From: Lentisphaerota bacterium
GTDB lineage: Bacteria; Verrucomicrobiota; Lentisphaeria; Victivallales; Victivallaceae
Direction of reading: 5' to 3'
DNA length: 64,000 bases
Assembly (NCBI GenBank): GCA_015061625.1
Contig: SUWG01000003.1
Span: 62,001 to 126,000 of the forward strand
Shown: positions 1 to 8,104 of the stretch, one piece after another
How positions within the stretch are numbered: the first letter of the stretch is position 1
Layout: every line of letters begins with the position of its first letter
Notes under the pieces: model-generated
Seen by the model: the letters and a program-made list of their open reading frames with translations, nothing else
The model's database searches: none
What the model was told of the DNA's origin: nothing
Program-made: the position numbers and the translations under genes

Positions 1-807
1 GAGGCACTGGATAGTCTGAATGGGGCATTGGAACTTTTTAAGGAGTTGTACGGGGCAGAAGAGGCAGAAGAGGCAAGACCGTTGATTTTTGCGCGGATAT
101 ATGCCTGTATGGCCAATGTGTATACCAGTTGCAATCAGACCGAAGAGGCCTACAGGTATGCGGAAAAGGCTTTGAGACTCCGGCAGGTTCACCTGGGCAA
201 AGACAGTTTGGTGACGGCGACCAGTCTGGTGCAGTTCGGGTATATTCTTATGGTGACGCGCGGTGATTATGCAGCGGCGTTGGATTATGTGGAACAGGCG
301 TTGCATACCCGTATCCGGCATTTCGGCGAAAACAGCCGGGCAGTGGCGAATTGTTACCGGATTCGGGGGGAGATCTATTTGAAAAAACGGGAATACCATC
401 TGGCGGCAGAAGCCTTTCAAAAAGCGTTGGAAATATACAGGAGTATCCATAAGGATAAGGAGCATCCGGAGATTGATCAGTGTGAGTCAAAATATGAAAA
501 TGCGGTGACTTTGAGCGGCACTGCCGGTGGCATGGGGATGGAAAATATCCCGTCGGTATCAGGCAGTTCCGGCAGTTCTCAAGGAGGAATTTCCGAATCC
601 ACTTCTGTCAGCGCTCCGGAAACCACTTCAGAAACCACTTCGGAAACCACTTCGGAAACCACTTCGGAAACCACTTCGGAAACCACTTCGGAAACCACTT
701 CGGAAACCACTCCGGAAACTTCTCCTGAAACCATGCCTGAAACCACGCCTGAAACCACGCCTGAAACCACGCCTGAAACCACGCCTGAAACCACTCCGGG
801 AACTTGA
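1..807 (+). CDS. TPR-repeat protein, 3' part, with Thr/Ser/Pro/Glu repeat tail
   Basis: The reading frame is open from base 1, so the gene starts upstream of the window and only its C-terminal 268 residues are seen. It contains tandem helical repeats of the kinesin-light-chain/NB-ARC-associated TPR style (for example AYRYAEKALRLRQ, ALDYVEQALHTR, AAEAFQKALEIYR, about 42 residues apart), which normally form a protein-binding scaffold. After about residue 180 it changes to a low-complexity Ser/Gly stretch and then about fifteen tetrapeptides ETTS, ETTP, ETSP or ETMP up to the stop. The tail is acidic, probably unstructured, and resembles linker or surface-exposed stalk sequence. No catalytic domain is visible in this part. 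The partner and role are unknown. Confidence 0.85.
   Translation, partial: EALDSLNGALELFKELYGAEEAEEARPLIFARIYACMANVYTSCNQTEEAYRYAEKALRLRQVHLGKDSLVTATSLVQFGYILMVTRGDYAAALDYVEQALHTRIRHFGENSRAVANCYRIRGEIYLKKREYHLAAEAFQKALEIYRSIHKDKEHPEIDQCESKYENAVTLSGTAGGMGMENIPSVSGSSGSSQGGISESTSVSAPETTSETTSETTSETTSETTSETTSETTSETTPETSPETMPETTPETTPETTPETTPETTPGT
619..804 (+). repeat. 12-bp coding tandem repeat (ETTS/ETTP units)
   Basis: About fifteen in-frame 12-bp units of the form GAAACCACTTCG, later GAAACCACGCCT, encode Glu-Thr-Thr-Ser/Pro. The first block is nearly identical from copy to copy and the second block is a variant, which fits two rounds of slippage expansion. Copy-number change would keep the frame. 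Confidence 0.95.
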
Positions 808-844
808 AAAACAGTAAAAATATACTTTTTTTTGAGATTTACAA

Positions 845-904
845 TTTTTTGTCATTAGCAATACAATTTTTATCCATCCGCAAAACGCATTTGTGGTGTA
901 TACT
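845..904 (+). promoter_or_regulatory. Promoter with 19-bp inverted-repeat operator, shared with 10894-10953
   Basis: A -10 like TATACT lies at 899-904. Two bases upstream of it is an inverted repeat at 878-896, CCGCAAA-N5-TTTGTGG, with one mismatch between arms. The whole stretch from TTTTTTGTCAT (845) through ATCCATCCGCAAA to CAGAA (910-914) is nearly repeated at 10894-10963 with identical spacing. The operator fills the -35/-10 spacer, so repression is the simpler model. The regulator is unknown. Confidence 0.65.
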
Positions 905-946
905 TAATGCAGAAACAACATCAACCATAAAAATAAGAGGGAAAGT

Positions 947-3900
947 ATGACAAAACTCCACCATGGTGGAGTAAGGCAGTACTGCCTTACTCTCAAAAGA
1001 TGCTTCACCGCATTGTTTCTGACCGTCTTTCTGGCGGCGGGTATTCCATTTACCCTTAAAGGTGAAACTCCGTTATTCAAGAACGGAAACTTTGCGGAAA
1101 AAAGTTCCCGCGGTCTGCCGCTTTTCTGGCGGGTCCGGGCCAAGGATGTGAGCAACATCCAAATCTTTGAAACTGACAAGGGCAATGCGGTGCGGATGTG
1201 TCCGCAGGCCGGGGAAATGATGTTCCTCATCCAGTATCCCCAGTTTCAGCAGCGCGGCGTGCGTTACAAGGTGACTTATGAGGTGCGCAGTGCCAAAAAT
1301 ACTCCGCACCGGGTCTATCTGGAGTGGCGTGATGAATTCGGCAAGCTCAAATGCAATGACGGTTCATGGAGCATGACCACTGACCAGTGGCAGGAGCAGA
1401 GTTTTATTTTTCTGCTGCCGGAAAAATCCACCGGCGGTTATCTGGTTTTGAGTCCGGAAGCCGGCGGCGAAGTCGAATTCCGCAATATCCGCTTTGAACT
1501 TACCGATGATACCAACTTGCTGAAAAACCCGAATTTCTTTTTCCGCGGTTCCAATGGCAAATTCAAATCCTGGCAGTTGATCGCCGGTGAATCGATCACC
1601 TCTGAAAACGGCATCATGACCCTTACGCCGAAAGGCGATGCGGCGGCGGTGCTTGCCCAGTGGGATATTCTGGTCGTTCCCGGCCGCAGATACAAAATCT
1701 CGGCGGAAGTGCGCGGAAAGAGTGCCGGTCAGTACCGTATTTACACCGAGTGGCGCATTCCCGATCCGGCCAAACCCAACGAAAAGGGCCGTCTTTCCTC
1801 CTACGGCGGTTACTGGCGCAGTGTCGGCACCGAGTGGAAACAGGAAACGTTTTTCGTGACCATTCCGGAAAATGCCCGTGGAGCCTATATGGTCATCGGC
1901 GCGCGCCGTACCGGATTTGTGCAGTTCCGCAATGTCCGTATCGAGGAAGTTGAGCCGGAAGTCATCCCGCAGGAAGCCTCGGTCGGCGGCGGCAGATGGG
2001 TATTGCCTGCCGGAGCGGTTTTCACCATGGAAAAAGGCAAACCGGTGTTGACGGTAACTCCGGTAAATGGTCAGAAAGTTGCCGTCAGACTTTCCGGTAT
2101 CAAAGTTGAAGCCGGTAAACGTTATGAGTTGAGTTACTCTATTCAGGGAAGGGGGCAGGCGGGATCCGATACAGGATTCCATCCCTTTCGCTTTTCGGTA
2201 GAGTTGCCGGGCATCCGCAATGACGGCGGGCCGTGGGATGATACCCAGAATGGCATCCGCCATAAAAAGTTTGAATTTACCGTGCCGGAAAATTTCGCCG
2301 GCGGCAATGCGGTGATTATTTTTGAAACCACAACCCGCGGTGCGATCGCACTGTGGGATTTTGCGTTTAAGGAATTGCCGCCGCGTCCGCGTCCGCTGAT
2401 CACGGTGGATCTGACCTCTCCCTATTTCCGTGACACGCTCTATGCGGGCAGTCAGGAAAGTTTCATTGCCGGGGTGATCAAGGTCAATGCTCCCAAAGTC
2501 AAAGTTACTTTGTCCTCTGCCGGCAGAGTGATTTCCGAAAAAGAGGAAGATGTGCGCAACGGGGAATGCCGCTTTTCCATTCCGGCAGGTTCATTGGCTG
2601 CCGGAGCGTATACATTGAAAATTTCCGCCAGAGTCAACGGCAATGATGTGACAGTCGAGCGCACCATTACCAAACTGGCCTCTGCCCCCTCGCAGGTGGC
2701 GTGGCACCCCAACGGCTTTTTCATCTGCAACGGTCAGCCTTTCGTGCCGGTGATCTGCTGGACGATCGCCGGAACTTCTGCCGATCAGAGTGATGCACAG
2801 ATCGACCGGGCGTTTTATTATGCCGCCAGAAACGGTATCAACAGTATGATTTTCCGGGTGGATTCCGGTGAAGCGGCGTTGCGTTATCTGAATATCGCTC
2901 AAAAGTATGGCATGAAACTCTTTTTTGCGGTCGGCAATGCTCCGGCGGCAGATGATAACACGCTGGCGATCTATGAGAACCGCATCGCTTCACTGTTGCT
3001 CAAAGAGGTCAAAGAACATCCTGCATTGCTGGGCTATTTTCTGGTGGATGAGCCGTATTGGCGGGGCATTCCCAGTGCGGCATTGATCGAATCTTACAAG
3101 GTTCTGAAATTCCTCGATCCCCATCACCCGGTGTGGATCAATGCCGCTCCGCGCGGCTCGGTGGAAGTCCATGCTGAATACAGTTTGGCATCGGATATTT
3201 ACGGGGTTGACGTTTATCCCATCCCCCAGCCGTCGAGCCACTCCGGTCTGGATGATAAGACCATGTCGAGTATCGGCAAATATGTTTTCCGTATGGATGA
3301 AGCCTGCGGCGGACACAAACCGATCATCATGGCATTGCAGGGGTTTGCGTGGAGTGAGGGCAAACCGGATAAAACCGCCGTCTACCCGAATTTTGCAGAA
3401 TTGCGTTTCATGACCTATGATGCGATCACCGCCGGTGGCACCGGTGCATCTTACTGGGGTACTCAAGGGGTGCTGAATGCGGATTTCTACCGTAATGCGC
3501 TTTATCCGGTCACCCGTGAATTGCAGCAGATTTCCGGTATTCTTACCGCATTGGAAAGAGCCGCAGTTTCCAGCAGTGATCCGGCGGTGCGGATCTATGC
3601 CAGAAAAGTGGATGGCAAAATCTATGTGATCGCCGCCAATACTTCCGATAAGCCGGTACAGGTGCGCATTTCCGGATTCAGTGCCGGGAGCGTTTCGGTG
3701 GTCAATGAGAACCGCAATGTGAGTGTCAATGGCGGCACTTTGACCGATAACTTTGCCGCTTACGGGGTGCATATCTACGCTGAAGGTGCGCTCCCGGCGC
3801 CCTCTTACGGTGCGGTTGCGGAAAACAGCGGTTATGAAGGTCAGGAAAATCCGGTCTTTACCCACATGAGAGAGGTAAGTTCCCGGATTCCTTACCGCGG

Positions 3901-4390
3901 CAATGCCTGCTGGCTCTGGACCGAGGCCAATGCCCGCCGTCCTTATTCCAAAGTGTGGGTCTGCAAAGAATTTGCCTGTGCCAAAACGGTGCAGAGTGCC
4001 AGATTGATCATTTCTGCGGATGATACCTATCAGGTGTGGATCAATGGTCAAGCGGCGGATCGTGATTATCCCAAGAGCGGAGCGTGGAATATTGCCGACT
4101 TGATCGATGTCACGGCATTGATCCGCAATGGCGGCAATGTGATTTCGATCTGCGGTGAAGACGGCGGTATCGTGCCTTGCGGCGTGATCGCCGACTTGGT
4201 CATTACTTACACTGACGGCAGTGTGGAACACATTGTCACCGACGGCAGTTGGTATGCTTCGGATAAAGTTGTTGCCGACTGGATGACCCCGGCGGTATTC
4301 ACCCAATGGCCCAAAGCCTTTGTGGTCGCTCCTTACGGCAGCGGTGCCTGGAGCAACGGGATCATGATGAAAAATCCGGATTTTAAGTGA
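947..4390 (+). CDS. Large exported putative glycoside hydrolase with carbohydrate-binding modules
   Basis: 1147 residues. The start at 947 follows a GAGGGAAAG ribosome site. A hydrophobic export signal lies at about residues 18-40, but it is preceded by an odd leader (LHHGGVRQYCLT) encoded by two palindromes. About 45-480 holds three beta-sandwich modules resembling CBM4/9-type domains (two contain the pattern of a lone N-F/G-N-F strand and FRNIR/FRNVR ends). About 485-580 is Ig-like. A TIM-barrel-like catalytic part starts near 585 with GFFICNGQPF and contains YFLVDEPYW near 700, the likely acid/base region, and SYWGTQG near 837. From about 985 a jelly roll like the N-terminal domain of GH2/GH78 proteins closes the protein. 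Family assignment within the GH classes is not possible by eye. It probably acts outside the cytoplasm on complex polysaccharide. Confidence 0.75.
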   Translation: MTKLHHGGVRQYCLTLKRCFTALFLTVFLAAGIPFTLKGETPLFKNGNFAEKSSRGLPLFWRVRAKDVSNIQIFETDKGNAVRMCPQAGEMMFLIQYPQFQQRGVRYKVTYEVRSAKNTPHRVYLEWRDEFGKLKCNDGSWSMTTDQWQEQSFIFLLPEKSTGGYLVLSPEAGGEVEFRNIRFELTDDTNLLKNPNFFFRGSNGKFKSWQLIAGESITSENGIMTLTPKGDAAAVLAQWDILVVPGRRYKISAEVRGKSAGQYRIYTEWRIPDPAKPNEKGRLSSYGGYWRSVGTEWKQETFFVTIPENARGAYMVIGARRTGFVQFRNVRIEEVEPEVIPQEASVGGGRWVLPAGAVFTMEKGKPVLTVTPVNGQKVAVRLSGIKVEAGKRYELSYSIQGRGQAGSDTGFHPFRFSVELPGIRNDGGPWDDTQNGIRHKKFEFTVPENFAGGNAVIIFETTTRGAIALWDFAFKELPPRPRPLITVDLTSPYFRDTLYAGSQESFIAGVIKVNAPKVKVTLSSAGRVISEKEEDVRNGECRFSIPAGSLAAGAYTLKISARVNGNDVTVERTITKLASAPSQVAWHPNGFFICNGQPFVPVICWTIAGTSADQSDAQIDRAFYYAARNGINSMIFRVDSGEAALRYLNIAQKYGMKLFFAVGNAPAADDNTLAIYENRIASLLLKEVKEHPALLGYFLVDEPYWRGIPSAALIESYKVLKFLDPHHPVWINAAPRGSVEVHAEYSLASDIYGVDVYPIPQPSSHSGLDDKTMSSIGKYVFRMDEACGGHKPIIMALQGFAWSEGKPDKTAVYPNFAELRFMTYDAITAGGTGASYWGTQGVLNADFYRNALYPVTRELQQISGILTALERAAVSSSDPAVRIYARKVDGKIYVIAANTSDKPVQVRISGFSAGSVSVVNENRNVSVNGGTLTDNFAAYGVHIYAEGALPAPSYGAVAENSGYEGQENPVFTHMREVSSRIPYRGNACWLWTEANARRPYSKVWVCKEFACAKTVQSARLIISADDTYQVWINGQAADRDYPKSGAWNIADLIDVTALIRNGGNVISICGEDGGIVPCGVIADLVITYTDGSVEHIVTDGSWYASDKVVADWMTPAVFTQWPKAFVVAPYGSGAWSNGIMMKNPDFK
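955..992 (+). repeat. Two overlapping perfect palindromes inside the 5' coding region
   Basis: Bases 955-972 form an 18-bp perfect palindrome with core ACCATGGT. Bases 969-992 form a 24-bp perfect palindrome with core CAGTACTG. They overlap by four bases and are translated as the leader preceding the signal peptide. A comparable pair exists in the first codons of the gene at 32319. Confidence 0.9.
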
Positions 4391-4420
4391 TGTAACCCTT
4401 AACTTGAAAGGAATAATAAA

Positions 4421-5068
4421 ATGAAAAAAAGTTTCCGTTTTACCCTGATCGAATTGCTGGTGGTGATCGCTATTATCGCCATTCTGGCGGCGATTTTGCT
4501 GCCCGCCCTCAACTCCGCCCGTGAGCGTGGACGCTCCGCAAGTTGCGTGAATAACCTCAAGCAATTCAATTCCGCACTGTTGCAGTATGCCGGTGACTGG
4601 GATGATTATCTGCCGACCATTTGCCACTTCGGTACCAAGATGCAGGATGGAAAGCATTGGTATGCTAATATCGCTTTTTTGAAATACCTCGGTGCTTCTG
4701 ATGGTACGAACTTCAGTAATCCGAAACTGGATGTCATGGTTTGTCCGTCGGACCCTGATCCGTATGGTGACAGCGCGACCAGTAAGATTACTTCTTATTG
4801 CGGTAATGCTTATTTCGGTTGGGGATGGAATAATAAACGTTTTAAGATTGTACAGTTACAGAATCCTTCTTCTACGATGTCATTTTCTGAAGGAAACAGT
4901 TTCTATGTGACTGCTTCAACCAACTCCGCTTTGGCTCCTTATGGAACCACTTTGGAATATCGGCATAACGAGTTCATGAATTTGGCTTATCTTGACGGTC
5001 ATGTCGGCTCCATAAAAGAAGAGGAAATTCCAAGCAGTGCAACAGATTATTTTTGGAATAATAATTAA
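4421..5068 (+). CDS. Prepilin-type DUF1559 / H-X9-DG protein
   Basis: 215 residues with an AAAGGA ribosome site. The N-terminus is a type IV prepilin leader, [16 protein letters not shown], with the mature hydrophobic helix starting at F7. The residue before the cleavage point is Arg rather than the usual Gly. The helix is followed by [13 protein letters not shown]. The C-terminal motif [12 protein letters not shown] fits the H-X9-DG signature of the DUF1559 family, which is greatly expanded in Planctomycetota, Verrucomicrobiota and Lentisphaerota. These are pseudopilin-like, secreted or surface proteins of unknown function and often sit beside carbohydrate enzymes, as here. It is placed 30 bases after the large hydrolase and before a terminator, so the two probably form one transcript. 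Confidence 0.88.
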   Translation: MKKSFRFTLIELLVVIAIIAILAAILLPALNSARERGRSASCVNNLKQFNSALLQYAGDWDDYLPTICHFGTKMQDGKHWYANIAFLKYLGASDGTNFSNPKLDVMVCPSDPDPYGDSATSKITSYCGNAYFGWGWNNKRFKIVQLQNPSSTMSFSEGNSFYVTASTNSALAPYGTTLEYRHNEFMNLAYLDGHVGSIKEEEIPSSATDYFWNNN

Positions 5069-5088
5069 ACATCTGTTGTTATCAAATC

Positions 5089-5120
5089 AAACCGCACTCT
5101 TTACCGGGTGCGGTTTTTTT
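5089..5120 (+). terminator. Rho-independent terminator
   Basis: A 9-bp stem AAACCGCAC/GTGCGGTTT (5089-5097 and 5108-5116) with a 10-base loop runs into a run of T. It ends the transcript of the hydrolase and prepilin-like genes. Confidence 0.88.
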
Positions 5121-5186
5121 GTCGGCAAAAACGGATATTACAGACACTGCGGCAATAATACGCATCAGAGCCGGTCGGCAACAAAC

Positions 5187-5240
5187 GTATCGTCCGTATC
5201 GTCCGTATCGTCCGTATCGTCCGTATCGTCCGTATTGTCC
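5187..5240 (+). repeat. 9-bp tandem array (GTATCGTCC/GTATTGTCC), six units
   Basis: Five copies of GTATCGTCC followed by GTATTGTCC, then two degenerate 10-base relatives up to about 5260. It is intergenic, between the terminator at 5120 and the gene at 5344. The same unit recurs fifteen times at 46081-46215. Confidence 0.95.
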
Positions 5241-5297
5241 GTTATTGTTTGTTATTGTCCGTTATCATGCTTGTAAAAGTTGCCGTTTGGTGATAAA

Positions 5298-5316
5298 TTA
5301 TTGTCAAAGACAATAA
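5298..5316. promoter_or_regulatory. Inverted repeat, candidate operator of the GH78-type gene
   Basis: Perfect 8-3-8 dyad TTATTGTC-AAA-GACAATAA, ending 28 bases before the start codon at 5344. Its size and place suit a repressor site over the transcription start. No T-run follows, so it is unlikely to be a terminator. No matching site was noticed elsewhere. Confidence 0.45.
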
Positions 5317-5343
5317 CGCTGAATTCACATAAGGAAAAAAACG

Positions 5344-7737
5344 ATGTTTTTGTTTGCCAAATCTTATCCGGTATGGTGCAGTAATGAGAGTGAAAAGTCT
5401 GACCAGTACCGGATCTTCCGGAAAAAATTCACCCTGAAATCAGACGGCAGATATTTTATGGATATCGCCGCCGACTCGACTTACGCCGTTTATATCAACG
5501 GTAAAGTTGTGCCATGTCAGCAGCGGGCGGATTTTCCGGGGGATATCAGCGGCTCAAGAGTGGAGATCACCGACTTCGTTACTTCCGGTGAAAATGTTAT
5601 CGTTGCGGAAGTGCATTATGCCGGGGAAAGATTTCTCACTTACCGCCCCGGTCAGGCTTTTCTGTGGCTGGAGTTGCATGACGGCGTGGAAACTCTGCTT
5701 GCAACCGATGAGTCGTGGAAGTGGTGCATCGCCCCGGATTACCAGTCGGGCTTGAATTGCAAACTTACCACCCAGCTGGGCTTTGTGTTTTTCTGCGATG
5801 CCCGCAAATCCATCGATTTTGCCGCTTTGGAATTTGATGATTCCGCCTGGGCCAATGCGGTAAAAGTTGCCGGTTCTGAAAACTGGAAAAAATTCCTGCG
5901 GGAAACCCCCTACCTCTATGTGCCGCAACTTCTGGAACTGCCCCGCCCGGAAGCAGTCATCTGTCAGATGGGCTATCTGAAACGGGAAGCGGAAGACGAA
6001 ACTTTTGCCAAATCTGCCTTCCGTGATTTCCTTTCGCCCCGGCGGGCAAGAGAATTTTTTGCCGAATTCGATGAATCTCAACTCAGTGACGATATGATGC
6101 GCCGCAATATGCGGTGTATTCCGGATAAGTTGTTCAACTTCAAATTTGCTCCGCTTCCGGAAAATACCGACGGCTACTATGTGATCTGCGATACCGGTAA
6201 AGAAACGGTCGGTTTCATCGATCTGGATATCTCCGCCCCGGAAGGTGCCGTGATCGATATCTGTCACGGCGAGCATCTCGATGACGGACGGGTGCGTTCC
6301 TTTGTCGGCGGCCGCAACTTCGCCGACCGCCTGATCGCCAAAGCCGGGGAAAACCGCTTCATTTACCGCCACCGCCGTATCGGCGGCCGCTATATCGAAT
6401 TACACATCACCAACTGCCGTCAGGGTGAAGTGAGTTTGCGTTATGCCGGTATTTTACCGCTGGAACTGCCGTTGCCGCCCCAGGCTGAATTTCACAGCGA
6501 AGACCGTCTGCTTGAGGAGATCAATAAAGTTTCCATCGACACGCTCAAACTGTGTATGCATGAGCATTATGAGGATTGTCCGTGGCGTGAACAGGGCCTT
6601 TATGCTTACGATTCACGCAATCAGATCCTTTACGGCTATCATGTCTGGGGCAATTACCAGTATGCCCGTGCCTCACTTGACTTGCTGGGCAAAAGTTTTG
6701 ACGGTCAACGCTATCTGGAATTGAATGCACCGGGGTATTCCACATTGACCATTCCGGTATTCACGATGGTCTGGATCGTGGAACTTTATGAATTTTACCT
6801 TTACAGCGGTTTTTCTGTCACCGCCGAAAACTGGTTGCCGCAAGTCGATAAGATCATCGATGCCGCTCTGGCGGAAAAGGTGGAAAACTTCCCCGGTCTG
6901 TATCACTCCGGTACCGGCAGCAAAATCTGGAACTTTTCCGAGTGGAACGGTAAATTAAGTTCGCTTAAAGAGCATCCGCAAGCCCCCTATAATGTCTATT
7001 TCTGCGAGGCTCTCCGTGCCGCCGCCAAACTGCACACCATTTTTCAGCATGAGGAAAGAGCCGCTTTTCTGCAGAATAAAGCCGATGAGTTGGCCGCCGT
7101 CATCGAAAAGGCGTTTTTCAGCGGAAATAAAGGCTTCTACACCGCCATCGCCGGTCAGGATGATGACGGCTATGAACATATCCAGGCGATCATGCTCGCC
7201 AATAAACTGGTTCCGGAAAACAAAAAATCACAGATCGTGGAACTTTTCGATAAAGGCAACCTCTGCGGTATTGACTTGAGTGCCTTGTATTATCTGGTTT
7301 CCGGCTTGATGCAGCATGGTCCGGCGGCACGGAAAACTCTGACCCGGCTGTTGCGTGATATCCTCGAACCGGTGGTGCTTTCCGGGGCAACGTCACTCTG
7401 GGAAACCCGGCATGGGGCGGATGATTTCGGTTTCGCCGGCAGTTTGTGCCACGGCTGGAGCAGTGTGATGCCCTACTTCTGCGGTCACTGCATTCTGGGG
7501 GTCACTCCGGTCAAAGCCGGATTCAGACATTTTGAAGTCAAACCTTATACGGCGGGATTGAGCCATGCTTCCGGTTCAGTGCCGACTCCGTTGGGCATGA
7601 TCGAAGTGTCATGGCAGAAAAAGGATGACGGTCTGCACGTCAAAGTGCGCCATCCGGAAGGAATGACTTGTATTACGGCCGAATTTGAGGAGTGTCCGGT
7701 AGCCATCTGGGATATCGCGGTGGCGGTTCGCTGTTAA
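5344..7737 (+). CDS. Alpha-L-rhamnosidase-type glycoside hydrolase (GH78-like)
   Basis: 797 residues with no signal peptide visible, so probably cytoplasmic. Residues 5-130 form a GH2/GH78-type jelly roll (YAVYINGKVV, VIVAEVHY). The (alpha/alpha)6 barrel carries HEHYEDCPWREQ near residue 408, equivalent to the rhamnosidase CPxRxE/D region with acidic catalytic residues. Near 684 SLWETRHG is the second conserved catalytic-site segment. The C-terminal beta-sandwich contains GVTPVKAGFRHFEVKP, typical of rhamnosidase ends. Known enzymes release terminal alpha-L-rhamnose from plant pectins or glycosides by inversion. A related unsaturated-glycoside or arabinose-type specificity cannot be excluded. 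It lies between carbohydrate genes and ends in a hairpin-rich gap. Confidence 0.82.
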   Translation: MFLFAKSYPVWCSNESEKSDQYRIFRKKFTLKSDGRYFMDIAADSTYAVYINGKVVPCQQRADFPGDISGSRVEITDFVTSGENVIVAEVHYAGERFLTYRPGQAFLWLELHDGVETLLATDESWKWCIAPDYQSGLNCKLTTQLGFVFFCDARKSIDFAALEFDDSAWANAVKVAGSENWKKFLRETPYLYVPQLLELPRPEAVICQMGYLKREAEDETFAKSAFRDFLSPRRAREFFAEFDESQLSDDMMRRNMRCIPDKLFNFKFAPLPENTDGYYVICDTGKETVGFIDLDISAPEGAVIDICHGEHLDDGRVRSFVGGRNFADRLIAKAGENRFIYRHRRIGGRYIELHITNCRQGEVSLRYAGILPLELPLPPQAEFHSEDRLLEEINKVSIDTLKLCMHEHYEDCPWREQGLYAYDSRNQILYGYHVWGNYQYARASLDLLGKSFDGQRYLELNAPGYSTLTIPVFTMVWIVELYEFYLYSGFSVTAENWLPQVDKIIDAALAEKVENFPGLYHSGTGSKIWNFSEWNGKLSSLKEHPQAPYNVYFCEALRAAAKLHTIFQHEERAAFLQNKADELAAVIEKAFFSGNKGFYTAIAGQDDDGYEHIQAIMLANKLVPENKKSQIVELFDKGNLCGIDLSALYYLVSGLMQHGPAARKTLTRLLRDILEPVVLSGATSLWETRHGADDFGFAGSLCHGWSSVMPYFCGHCILGVTPVKAGFRHFEVKPYTAGLSHASGSVPTPLGMIEVSWQKKDDGLHVKVRHPEGMTCITAEFEECPVAIWDIAVAVRC

Positions 7738-7902
7738 TCTTTTGTCAAACCATCGGACTCAAGTTCAGTCGAGTACATACCACCGGTTCGGCGGCGGTTT
7801 GCATTAATATTTCTCTCAAATGCTTGTTTGAGGTAATAACACTTTGTTGCAAACGATGCCAAGAGTTGCACCGAGGCCGTCAGGCCGCAGGTGCGAGGGG
7901 GT

Positions 7903-7924
7903 ATGGGGGAGTTTCTTCCCCCAT
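7903..7924 (+). terminator. Hairpin after the GH78-type gene
   Basis: Stem ATGGGGGA/TCCCCCAT with a short loop, first of three hairpins between two convergent genes. There is no clean T-run, so intrinsic termination is only probable. Confidence 0.5.
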
Positions 7925-7935
7925 GGTGGCCCTTT

Positions 7936-7998
7936 TGTGTCGCAATCCTAATCGCTCTGCCGTTATAAAAAACGGCAGAGTGTGAGGAATGCGACACA
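7936..7998. other. Nested inverted repeat (hairpin within a hairpin)
   Basis: The inner 10-bp stem CTCTGCCGTT/AACGGCAGAG (7955-7964 with 7971-7980) has a six-base loop. The outer stem TGTGTCGC/GCGACACA (7936-7943 with 7991-7998) encloses it. It could act as a terminator for both convergent genes or as a small repetitive extragenic palindrome. Confidence 0.7.
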
Positions 7999-8069
7999 TG
8001 AGTCGAAACACCATCACACACCGCATACCACCGGCCGTATACCGCACCCGGCCGAGCCGGGCGCAGGGG

Positions 8070-8096
8070 TGCCGGGGGCGGCGTCAGCCCCCGGCA
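8070..8096 (-). terminator. GC-rich hairpin at the end of the leftward fusion gene
   Basis: 10-bp stem TGCCGGGGGC/GCCCCCGGCA with a 7-base loop, only 9 bases beyond the stop codon of the leftward gene at 8105. Its position suggests transcript end formation for that gene, although a T-run is missing. A further small stem CCCGGC/GCCGGG lies beside it. Confidence 0.55.
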
Positions 8097-8104
8097 AACG
8101 CAGA

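Noticed and set aside
2990..4657. 555-codon antisense frame over the hydrolase and prepilin-like genes
   Set aside because: It crosses two real genes and their gap, with no start signal. It is a composition shadow.
5037..5316. Reading frames over the short 9-bp array
   Set aside because: Same reason as the long array. The frames begin in or after the preceding gene's end and cross its terminator.
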